Positions 6,433-12,532 of a stretch of DNA of 12,532 nt are shown here, piece by piece. The notes below the pieces were generated by a model. It searched no databases, was not told the origin of the DNA, and worked only from the letters and a program-made list of their open reading frames with translations. How positions within the stretch are numbered: the stretch's first letter is position 1; every line of letters begins with the position of its first letter. This DNA comes from an uncultured Spirochaetaceae bacterium (GTDB taxonomy: Bacteria > Spirochaetota > Spirochaetia > Sphaerochaetales > Sphaerochaetaceae), in contig CAMKAB010000007.1 of NCBI GenBank assembly GCA_946410375.1, positions 1-12,532 of the forward strand, in the 5' to 3' direction. A program made the position numbers and the translations under genes.

Positions 6433-6558
6433 AAAAAAAGGCTGCACGCTAAAAGACAACGCAAGAGCATAGAAAATAGCTTCAAGCCGTTCGCAGGCAA
6501 CGTCTTCCCGATGTTTTCTCTGCTCTTGCACCGCCTTTTCGGCTGCAAGCTGTTTTTT
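6433..6558. repeat. Long imperfect inverted repeat, possible structured RNA
   Basis: GCAAGAGCA (6461-6469) pairs with TGCTCTTGC (6521-6529). After one mismatch, AGAAAA (6471-6476) pairs with TTTTCT (6514-6519), making 16-base arms around a loop of 37 bases. Outward, the pairing continues with bulges: AAAA with TTTT (6451-6454/6536-6539), a GCTGC segment (6441-6445) with GCAAGC (6545-6550), and A7 with T6. In the plus direction it ends in GCTG followed by six T, like a terminator. No transposase or target-site duplication is seen. Confidence 0.5.
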
Positions 6559-6670
6559 CAATTCTCATTTGCCCGAAGGCAAACTCCGACTCTCAAAAAC
6601 CGCTTTCGCTCAAAAATCCGCCGCAATACCAAAAGTTCCATCTGTAAGCCGTTGCCTAAAACAAAAAAAT

Positions 6671-6699
6671 TTGCAAGAATATGAACGATTTATTATATT
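6671..6699 (+). promoter_or_regulatory. Promoter of tig
   Basis: TTGCAA (6671-6676) and TATATT (6694-6699) are separated by 17 bases. Transcription would start near 6706, in a run of G. This is the best plus-strand promoter in the region and gives tig a leader of about 145 bases. Confidence 0.65.
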
Positions 6700-6705
6700 C
6701 AATCG

Positions 6706-6850
6706 GGGTGGCTGATACTGGGTGGCTGAACCCTTGCCGTAACCGCAGGCAAACAGAAACGAAAAGAAAAACCGCAAAATAAAAGCGGCTGAGAAGATAG
6801 TCCGTATGCCGTGAATGTTACAAGGTGGAAATATTTAAAGTGAGGATAAT
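6706..6850 (+). promoter_or_regulatory. Long 5' leader of tig
   Basis: The presumed leader begins with GGGTGGCTGA repeated at 6706-6715 and 6720-6729, then ACCC, which could pair with the second GGGT. Further on, GCC and GGC flank 6736-6750, and CCGC/GCGG form a small stem around an A-rich loop (about 6772-6788). It ends in GAGGA before the ATG. A GGCTGAGA at 6786-6793 recalls a thi-box, but the other conserved TPP-riboswitch segments are missing, so I call no riboswitch. Confidence 0.4.
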
Positions 6851-8233
6851 ATGGAACTTAAAAAAAGAGAAAATTCTTCTGTTGAATTAACATTAACCCT
6901 TACAGCAGACAGAATAGAAGAAGCTTATAAGAAAGCCATGAATAACTATGCGAAGAAAATCACAATCAAGGGCTTCAGACCGGGAAAAGCACCAATTTCC
7001 GTTATAGAAAGAAAATACGGCGCAGAAATCAGAGAAGAATCAACATTCAAATTGATGGAGGAAAATCTCGAAGCGTCTTACAAGGAGCTCGACAAGAAAC
7101 AGCAGCCTTTGCCTTATTCCACTCCTGTTTTGCAGAATGAAGATACTCTGCTTCCTTTCAAACCTGACACGGACATCACGTACAGCGTCGTTTACGATGT
7201 TCTTCCCGAATTCACATTGCCGGAGCATACCGGACTTGAAATTGCAGCGCATCAGGTAAAGGTTACTGACGATGAAGTGAACCGCGAAATTGAAGCTATC
7301 CGCCAACAGAACGCCATGGTTCTCGCAAAGGACGGCGAAATTGCGGACGGAGATATCGTAACTTTGGATTATGTTGAACTTCTTGAGGACGGCTCTGAAA
7401 AAGAAGACACAAAGCGCGACGACTTCACCTTTACCGTAGGTTCTTCCTACAACTTCTACAAACTTGATAAGGATTTAATCGGCTTGAAGAAAGGCGACGA
7501 GCGCGTCATTGAGAAAACATACGGCGACGATAGCGGAATGGGAACCGATTACCTCGGTCGCACGGTGAAAATCAAGGTTGTAATCAAAGAAGTCAAGTAT
7601 CGCGATGTGCCTGAACTTTCAGATGAGTTCGCTCAGGACGTAAAAGAGGAATACAAGACCCTGGACGATATGAAAAACGCCACGAGGGCTCACCTTGAAG
7701 AGCACGCAGAGGAAGACAACAGGCTTTCAAAACTCGATGCTCTTATCAAGAATATTTCGGATCGCACCGAAATTTCCCTCCCTGAAAGCATGATAAACGC
7801 TCAGCTTGAAGATGACTGGAGACAGATGGTAAACCGCTTCGGGATGAAGGAAGAAGATGTGGAAAAGCTTCTTTCCGCAAACGGAGGCGGAAAAACGGAA
7901 TTCCTCGCTTCACGTCGCAACGGAGTAATCGCCTCTCTTAAGGGTCAGCTTATCATTGAAAAAATCAAAGAAGAGCAGAACTATCAGCCGAACGAAGACG
8001 AAATTAATGCAGAAATAAAAAAATACGGAGAGGACGTCACTTCCGAGCACCCGAACTACGAAGTTATCAAGATGTATGCGGAAGACGATATAAAGTACAG
8101 GAAAGCTCAAGACTATCTCCTTTCAAACAATACATTTACGGAACTTAAAGAGGAACCGGTAGCGGATAACGAATCGGGAAATCATGAGAGCGGAGAAAAC
8201 ACGAATTCCGCCTCTGAAAATAACGCACAGTAA
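6851..8233 (+). CDS. tig: Trigger factor, ribosome-associated chaperone and peptidyl-prolyl isomerase
   Basis: Binds the ribosome at the exit tunnel and shelters nascent chains. The 460 residues show the full three-domain layout. The N-terminal ribosome-binding domain (about 1-150) carries the signature GFRPGKAP at 41-48, whose FR contacts the large subunit. An FKBP-type isomerase domain follows at about 163-248 (DGDIVTLDYVE, LIGLKKGDERVIEKTYGDD, LGRTVKIKVVIKEV). The helical chaperone domain takes about 255-432. Residues 435-460 form a Glu/Asn/Ser-rich tail that makes the protein slightly longer than the usual 430-450. The start ATG has GAGGA five bases upstream. It precedes clpP and clpX, the order I recall from Treponema pallidum. 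A hairpin 25 bases past the stop probably reduces read-through into clpP. Confidence 0.97.
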   Translation: MELKKRENSSVELTLTLTADRIEEAYKKAMNNYAKKITIKGFRPGKAPISVIERKYGAEIREESTFKLMEENLEASYKELDKKQQPLPYSTPVLQNEDTLLPFKPDTDITYSVVYDVLPEFTLPEHTGLEIAAHQVKVTDDEVNREIEAIRQQNAMVLAKDGEIADGDIVTLDYVELLEDGSEKEDTKRDDFTFTVGSSYNFYKLDKDLIGLKKGDERVIEKTYGDDSGMGTDYLGRTVKIKVVIKEVKYRDVPELSDEFAQDVKEEYKTLDDMKNATRAHLEEHAEEDNRLSKLDALIKNISDRTEISLPESMINAQLEDDWRQMVNRFGMKEEDVEKLLSANGGGKTEFLASRRNGVIASLKGQLIIEKIKEEQNYQPNEDEINAEIKKYGEDVTSEHPNYEVIKMYAEDDIKYRKAQDYLLSNNTFTELKEEPVADNESGNHESGENTNSASENNAQ

Positions 8234-8257
8234 AGAACCGAACTGTTTGAAAGCATC

Positions 8258-8300
8258 GCGGAGCGTGCGAAATGTTTCGCACGCTCCGCTGTTATTTTAA
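8258..8300 (+). terminator. Perfect 15-bp hairpin after tig, weak T tract, with tandem duplication
   Basis: GCGGAGCGTGCGAAA (8258-8272) is perfectly complementary to 8275-8289, with TG between; in practice the loop would be AATGTT or larger. The following TGTTATTTT is only a modest T tract. GCTGTTATTTTAA, which includes this tract, is duplicated exactly (8288-8300 and 8301-8313). It is probably a partial terminator or an mRNA-end stabiliser between tig and clpP. The stem works on either strand, but no minus-strand gene ends here. Confidence 0.6.
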
Positions 8301-8458
8301 GCTGTTATTTTAAGAAGCCGTTCCCGCATTACTCAGACAAACAACTTCAATATCGGATTTCGCATTTTCCTTTCGGACCGTTACGGAATTTACGAAATCT
8401 TGCATAGCGCGGTGAATTCGCTTCCTACCATTCTGACAACATTTCCAAAAGAGGAATT

Positions 8459-9061
8459 ATGAATAAGAACATGAAATCATACCTGGTTCCCACCGTTGTG
8501 GACACAACCGGGGTTACGGAACGAGCCTACGACATTTACAGCAGACTCCTGAAAGAGAGGATTATTTTCATCGACGGAGAAATCTCGGACGAAACAGCAA
8601 ACCTGGTTATTGCGCAAATGCTGTATCTGGAATCCGAAGATCCTGAAAAAGAGATAAATCTTTACATCAATTCTCCGGGCGGATCTGTTACGGCCGGGCT
8701 TGCGATATACGACACAATGAGATACATAAGCCCGGAAGTCAACACAATATGCCTCGGTCAGGCATGCAGCATGGCGGCTCTCATTCTCTCGGGAGGCAAG
8801 AAAGGCGGAAGAATCATCCTTCCCACCGCTCGCGTAATGATACACCAGCCGTGGGGCGGAGTTCAGGGACAGACTTCCGACATTGCCATACACACAAAGG
8901 AAATACTGCGCCTGAAACAAACTTACATCGACATAGTGGCCCGTCATACGGAAAAAGAGCCCTCTGTCGTGGCGGAAGACATGGCTCGTGATTACTTCAT
9001 GTCCGCCGAAGAAGCGCTCGCTTACGGCATCGTAGACAAGATTTTAGAAAACAAAAAGTAA
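8459..9061 (+). CDS. clpP: ATP-dependent Clp protease proteolytic subunit
   Basis: Cytosolic serine peptidase that forms a double heptameric barrel and degrades proteins delivered by Clp ATPases. It has 200 residues, normal for the family. The catalytic triad is visible: Ser104 in GQACSMAALIL, His129 in VMIHQPWGG, and Asp178 in MARDYFMS. Other landmarks are RIIFIDGEI, INSPGGSV (71-77) and the closing ALAYGIVDKIL. The ATG at 8459 has AGAGGA a few bases upstream; Met5 is a possible but less well placed start. The N-terminus is short, with little or no propeptide. It lies 225 bases after tig and 9 bases before clpX, so it is co-transcribed with clpX. No convincing promoter or CIRCE element was found in front of it. 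Confidence 0.97.
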   Translation: MNKNMKSYLVPTVVDTTGVTERAYDIYSRLLKERIIFIDGEISDETANLVIAQMLYLESEDPEKEINLYINSPGGSVTAGLAIYDTMRYISPEVNTICLGQACSMAALILSGGKKGGRIILPTARVMIHQPWGGVQGQTSDIAIHTKEILRLKQTYIDIVARHTEKEPSVVAEDMARDYFMSAEEALAYGIVDKILENKK

Positions 9062-9070
9062 GGAATAATT

Positions 9071-10300
9071 ATGGCTTTCGGAAAAAAACAAAATGAATGT
9101 TCATTCTGCGGAAAAGGAGACGTACCTCTCGTGGCAGGTCCCACCGGGGTCTTCATCTGCGAGGACTGCGCGAATCAATGTGCGGATATTTTAAGAGAGG
9201 ATAACGAACATGCAATGTTCCAAGGAACCGAACTTTCCGATAATTTACCTACACCAAAGGAATTAAAAGAGTATCTGGACAAATATGTAATCGGTCAGGA
9301 GAAGGCGAAGAAAGTTCTTTCGGTGGCTGTTTACAACCACTACAAAAAGATAAAATTCGCCAGCCAGCTGAATGAAAGCGGAGTCTCGGTAGATAAATCC
9401 AATATCCTCATTGTGGGACCCACGGGAACCGGAAAAACCCTTCTCGCACGAACCCTCGCAAAAAAACTGCAGGTGCCTTTCGCGATTGCGGATGCCACAA
9501 CTATAACCGAAGCGGGCTATGTCGGAGAAGACGTGGAAAACATCCTCCTGAAGCTCATTCAGGCGGCTGATTACAACATTCCGGCGGCGGAAAACGGAAT
9601 TATCTTTCTGGATGAAGTTGATAAAATCGCCAAAAAAGGCGAAAACGTTTCGATTACCCGTGATGTTTCGGGAGAAGGCGTACAGCAGGCGCTCTTGAAA
9701 ATCATTGAAGGCACCGAAGCGAGCGTTCCTCCTCAGGGCGGAAGAAAACATCCCAATCAGGAAATGCTCAAAATAAACACTAACAATATCCTCTTCATCT
9801 GCGGCGGCGCATTTGTCGGGCTTGATAAAATCATTGAGAAACGCATTCGGACCTCATCAATGGGATTCGGAAGCGACATCAAGGAAATAAGAGAGAAAAA
9901 TCTTGAAGAATTATACTCAAACATTCTTCCTGACGACCTTATCAAGTTCGGTCTTATTCCCGAATTTATCGGAAGGCTTCCGGTGCACGTAGGGCTTAAC
10001 GATCTGAAAGTCGAAGATTTGAAGCGCATTTTAACGGAGCCTGCGAATTCAATCATCAAGCAGTATCAGGCGACAATGAAATTGGACAATGTGGATCTGG
10101 TTTTCACTGATGACGCCGTTTCCGAGATTGCGAACACCGCGTACACTCAAAAAACCGGTGCACGAGGTCTGAGAAGCATTGTTGAGGACACTATGATGAA
10201 CATAATGTACTCCGTTCCTTCCGAAAAGGACATCAAGAAGGTTGAAATTAACAAAGAAGTTATTCTTAAACAATCGGCACCGCGATTGATACGCGAATAA
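9071..10300 (+). CDS. clpX: ClpX, ATP-dependent specificity subunit of the Clp protease
   Basis: AAA+ unfoldase that recognises substrates, pulls them through its central pore and feeds ClpP. It has 409 residues. The N-terminal zinc-binding domain has Cys10, Cys13, Cys30 and Cys33. Walker A is GPTGTGKT (116-123), the pore-1 loop GYVGE (150-154), Walker B IIFLDE (178-183), the RKH loop 226-228, and the sensor-2 Arg365 lies in GARG. The ClpP-docking tripeptide appears as MGF (265-267) rather than IGF or LGF, a mild variant. AAGGA lies eight bases before the ATG. Immediate linkage to clpP (9 bases) fits joint expression. The next gene begins 11 bases after its stop, so it probably shares the transcript. 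Confidence 0.98.
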   Translation: MAFGKKQNECSFCGKGDVPLVAGPTGVFICEDCANQCADILREDNEHAMFQGTELSDNLPTPKELKEYLDKYVIGQEKAKKVLSVAVYNHYKKIKFASQLNESGVSVDKSNILIVGPTGTGKTLLARTLAKKLQVPFAIADATTITEAGYVGEDVENILLKLIQAADYNIPAAENGIIFLDEVDKIAKKGENVSITRDVSGEGVQQALLKIIEGTEASVPPQGGRKHPNQEMLKINTNNILFICGGAFVGLDKIIEKRIRTSSMGFGSDIKEIREKNLEELYSNILPDDLIKFGLIPEFIGRLPVHVGLNDLKVEDLKRILTEPANSIIKQYQATMKLDNVDLVFTDDAVSEIANTAYTQKTGARGLRSIVEDTMMNIMYSVPSEKDIKKVEINKEVILKQSAPRLIRE

Positions 10301-10311
10301 GGGAATATGCC

Positions 10312-11298
10312 ATGACATTTCCTCCTGTTCCCGACGAAATTCTACGCCTCATTAAAGATAGAAAGAGAGCGGTGGTTTGCGCGCATCTCAACCCGGACGG
10401 AGACGCCGCTTATTCGGTTATGGCTGCGGGTCTTCTTCTTAAAGAACTCGGAAAAGAATACCTTCTCGTAAACGACGGCGCGTTTTCACGCCCTGAAATC
10501 AGAGGTTTTCAAGATGTTCTTTCGCCGGATGTACCGGAAGACTGGCTTTCAAAGGACACTCTGGGGATTATTCTGGACTGCGGTTCTCCGGACAGGACAG
10601 GAAGTAAGGGAGAACTCTTTAACTCGTTTACCTGCATAGTGATAGATCATCATTCAAGTTCATGCAAATTTTCAGATTACTCGTATATCGTGCCTGAAAG
10701 TCCGTCCGCAACCCTCCTTGTTTACTGTTTGTTCAAGGCTCTGAATGTTCCGCTATCAAAAGAAGCGGCTCAACTTATTTTCAGAGGTTTTATTACGGAC
10801 AGCGGTTTTTTCCGCTTTTTAGGTACGGGAACCGAAGAGGTTTTCAACGTTATTGCAGACCTCGTCAGGTGCGGAGTAAACCCGTCTGAAGAATACGCGC
10901 GTCTTAACTCGGGAAGAAATTTTCTCTCCGTTTCGTTTTTAGGGACGCTCATAAAAAGAACGGAAATCTTTTACAACGGGGCGCTCTTAATAAGCCACGA
11001 AGAGCCGTCTGATATAAGTGTCTACGGAGAAGAAGGAAGAAGTTCGGACGGACTCTATAGGGAGCTTCTGTCGGTGGAAAACGCGCAGGTAGTTGTTTTT
11101 TTTAAAATTTCAAACAAGGTTCAGGATGCAATAGAGGTCGGCTTGCGAGCCTCCTACAACAGCAATGTTGATGTGGGAGCTTTTGCCGCAAAATACGGCG
11201 GCGGCGGACACAAGAAAGCATCCGGGTTCACCATGAAAGCTTCCTACGAAGAAGTACGGGATCTTGTTATTTCCGAAATGGGGGAATTTTTCAAATAG
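10312..11298 (+). CDS. DHH/DHHA1 phosphoesterase, NrnA-like nanoRNase/pAp phosphatase
   Basis: Likely a cytosolic Mn-dependent phosphoesterase that degrades very short RNAs and possibly 3'-phosphoadenosine 5'-phosphate. The 328 residues match NrnA in length and motif order: HLNPDGDA (25-32), LDCGSPDRTG (88-97), the DHH motif at 112-114 in VIDHHSSS, GFITDSGFFRF (159-169) with Asp163, and the DHHA1 substrate loop GGGGHKKASGF (296-306). All expected metal ligands (His25, Asp29, Asp31, Asp89, His113, Asp163) are present, so the enzyme should be active. It starts 11 bases after clpX with AGGGA upstream; an earlier ATG at 10307 is out of frame. Linkage suggests joint expression with clpPX. Which substrate dominates cannot be read from sequence, so no symbol is given. 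Confidence 0.9.
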   Translation: MTFPPVPDEILRLIKDRKRAVVCAHLNPDGDAAYSVMAAGLLLKELGKEYLLVNDGAFSRPEIRGFQDVLSPDVPEDWLSKDTLGIILDCGSPDRTGSKGELFNSFTCIVIDHHSSSCKFSDYSYIVPESPSATLLVYCLFKALNVPLSKEAAQLIFRGFITDSGFFRFLGTGTEEVFNVIADLVRCGVNPSEEYARLNSGRNFLSVSFLGTLIKRTEIFYNGALLISHEEPSDISVYGEEGRSSDGLYRELLSVENAQVVVFFKISNKVQDAIEVGLRASYNSNVDVGAFAAKYGGGGHKKASGFTMKASYEEVRDLVISEMGEFFK

Positions 11299-11412
11299 CC
11301 CGGGAATTGCAAATCCGGCTCGGATATCGAAAAAAATAACTGCGGTTTTGAGTATGCCATTCGAACACTCATACGCGTTTTCATCACTGCTATTCCTCCG
11401 TTTTCACCAGAT

Positions 11413-12303
11413 ATGAATATGAAAAACCTAAAGTTGATAGACAGTCATTTTCACTTACCTATTATTGCCGAACGCGGATTATCCGCTCGGGAGAGCCTTT
11501 TTTCCATTGCGGGAGGAATAGATATCGGCACTGTCTACAATGATCTTGAAGAACGCAGCGCATTGCTAAACGAACTTATTTCAAAGGATTCAAAAGCAAA
11601 AGCCGTTCTTTCTTCCGATCCCGAGTCCCTTAAACTGTCCGATCAGAATGAAAGCCGAAATATTCAGCAGTTATTTCACACTAATGCAAAGATTTACAAA
11701 AGCGGAGGCATGGGACCGTGGGAGACTGAAGGAAGAAACGCCGAAGAACTTGAATCGCTCTTTTCAATTTTCAAAGACTATGCGGAAAAATTTCCCGTAG
11801 ACTTCGTGGGAGAGTTCGGATTCGACTTTCATTACAACTACGGAAACGAGGAAACCCAGCGCACCTTATTTGATCTGAACGCCTGCTACGCCCGGGACCA
11901 CAACAAGAAAATCATTATCCACTCAAGAGATGCCGATGAATCCACCGTTTGCGCACTCAAAGCCTATACGGATCTCACAGGCATAATACACTGTTTTTCA
12001 GGTAGTCTTGACGTAATGAAGACGGCTCTTGACCGCGGATATTACATAAGCTATGCGGGAAACGTAACCTATAAATCAAACGCCGCGCTGAGAGATACTC
12101 TCCGATATGTTCCGAAAGACAAGCTTCTTCTTGAAACGGATGCGCCGTATCTCTCCCCCATTCCCAAGCGAGGCTTACCGAATACATCTCTGTACATTAT
12201 TCACACATACGAATGCGTTTCCGAGGTGCTGGGGAATAGTCTTGAAGAATTGTCGGAAGAAATATACGGAAATTTTATGTCATTAACGGAAAATTTGACG
12301 TAA
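11413..12303 (+). CDS. TatD-family metal-dependent hydrolase (putative DNase)
   Basis: A 296-residue TIM-barrel amidohydrolase-fold protein of the TatD family, whose members include 3'-5' exonucleases acting on DNA or RNA. Metal-binding motifs are in order: DSHFHL with His12 and His14, GEFGFDF with Glu134, IIHSRDA with His170, HCFSGS with His193, and LLETDAPYLSP with Asp243. The length is slightly above the usual 255-270, mainly through the segment at about 60-115. The start is uncertain: ATG at 11413 and a second in-frame ATG two codons later both lack a good ribosome binding site; upstream instead lies CCTCC. It follows the DHH gene by 114 bases on the same strand, so read-through is possible, and both would serve nucleic-acid turnover. 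Its substrate cannot be told from the sequence. Confidence 0.92.
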   Translation: MNMKNLKLIDSHFHLPIIAERGLSARESLFSIAGGIDIGTVYNDLEERSALLNELISKDSKAKAVLSSDPESLKLSDQNESRNIQQLFHTNAKIYKSGGMGPWETEGRNAEELESLFSIFKDYAEKFPVDFVGEFGFDFHYNYGNEETQRTLFDLNACYARDHNKKIIIHSRDADESTVCALKAYTDLTGIIHCFSGSLDVMKTALDRGYYISYAGNVTYKSNAALRDTLRYVPKDKLLLETDAPYLSPIPKRGLPNTSLYIIHTYECVSEVLGNSLEELSEEIYGNFMSLTENLT

Positions 12304-12353
12304 AGGCACCTGCTCATAAAACCGCGCGCAAGGAATCGCTTCACCCGTTCACT

Positions 12354-12478
12354 GCAATTCTTTCGCAGCAATTCTTACCCAGCAATTTTTTCACAGAAAT
12401 TCTTTCGACACAATTTTTTACAGCAATTTTTTCATTGCAATTCTTTCCAAGCAATTCTTTCGCAGCGGTCCTTTTTCA
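12354..12478. repeat. Imperfect 14-bp tandem repeat, about nine units
   Basis: The unit is close to GCAATTCTTTCGCA. Nine units run without spacers from 12354. Seven are exactly 14 bases (12354, 12368, 12382, 12423, 12437, 12451 and a degenerate last one at 12465); the fourth has 15 and the fifth 12. The first and eighth are identical; the others differ mostly in the second half of the unit. The array starts about 50 bases after the tatD-type gene. No protein frame or known repeat family explains it. The remaining bases to 12532 hold nothing I can call. Confidence 0.85.
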
Positions 12479-12532
12479 GGCTCTTGCACTTTTTTGGTGG
12501 GATTAAGCAACAACCCTATACTTAACATGCTT

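Larger units (their letters stand above)
5904..6670. other. Gene-free 0.8-kb region between the divergent halves of the window
   Basis: No supportable protein gene lies here. The open frames (minus 6318-6064; plus 6152-6394 and 6424-6684) lack ribosome binding sites, are rich in Arg/Lys/Ser, and follow the short repeats rather than any domain. What it does hold is a possible small RNA at the left end, a 24-bp near-repeat at 6066-6089 and 6177-6200, a 126-base imperfect inverted repeat at 6433-6558, and a small hairpin TTTGCC-CGAA-GGCAAA at 6569-6584. No tRNA is visible. Confidence 0.6.

Noticed and set aside
6064..6684. Three small basic open frames in the gene-free region
   Set aside because: No ribosome binding sites or domains; their repeated peptide pieces (for example KRVS) come from the 24-bp DNA repeat, and the last one overlaps the long inverted repeat.
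6701..6840. TPP riboswitch or T-box in the tig leader
   Set aside because: GGCTGAGA and AAGGTGGAA are suggestive, but the remaining conserved segments of either family are missing, and tig is not a thiamine or tRNA-charging gene.
12354..12478. CRISPR array
   Set aside because: Units are 14 bases, contiguous, imperfect and without unique spacers; no cas gene is present.
12494..12522. Possible plus-strand promoter with TATACT near the right edge
   Set aside because: The -10 is good, but the only -35 at 17 bases (TTGGTG) matches at three positions, and no downstream gene is visible.
12503..12532. Possible end of a minus-strand gene entering from the right
   Set aside because: Only nine codons before a TAA are visible, too few to support a gene.

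Overview
The window looks like the chromosome of a spirochaete, most likely a host-associated Treponema of moderate GC. The evidence is the long SHMT with an extra segment that I associate with spirochaetes and chlamydiae, a tig-clpP-clpX order that I recall from Treponema, and a lipoprotein/outer-membrane-protein operon with BspA-like, InlB-like and DUF1566-like parts. The genus is an inference from protein families; no rRNA or tRNA gene is visible.

Layout. The left half (about 1-5850) runs on the minus strand. In transcription order it holds a secreted beta-barrel protein (5852-5169), a 631-residue lipoprotein 22 bases downstream (5146-3251) ending at a strong terminator, then deoD purine-nucleoside phosphorylase (2818-2120) with its own promoter, a 43-residue basic small protein (2061-1930), a terminator at 1780-1751, and serine hydroxymethyltransferase glyA (1457 to beyond the left edge, GTG start). 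A gene-free stretch of about 0.8 kb (5904-6670) separates this half from the plus-strand half. That stretch holds short repeats, a long inverted repeat and a possible small RNA. The right half is a protein-quality-control and RNA-turnover cluster: tig (6851-8233), clpP (8459-9061), clpX (9071-10300), a DHH/DHHA1 nanoRNase/pAp-phosphatase-type gene (10312-11298) and a TatD-type hydrolase (11413-12303). The window ends in an imperfect 14-bp tandem repeat.

How the genes work together. Trigger factor receives nascent chains at the ribosome. ClpX unfolds substrates and feeds them to the ClpP protease. The DHH and TatD proteins probably act in short-RNA and nucleic-acid turnover. deoD and glyA are ordinary salvage and one-carbon genes. 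The beta-barrel plus lipoprotein pair is the accessory, surface-exposed part.

The most interesting signal is the C-terminus of the lipoprotein. It has a DUF1566 (C-type-lectin-like) fold, and its last conserved block encloses about 26 residues rich in Tyr, Phe, Ser, Asp, Gly, Asn and Arg, followed by an invariant-looking VRPVRAF end and a 10-bp hairpin. This resembles the variable region of a diversity-generating retroelement target. No reverse transcriptase or template repeat lies in this window, so it remains a hypothesis.
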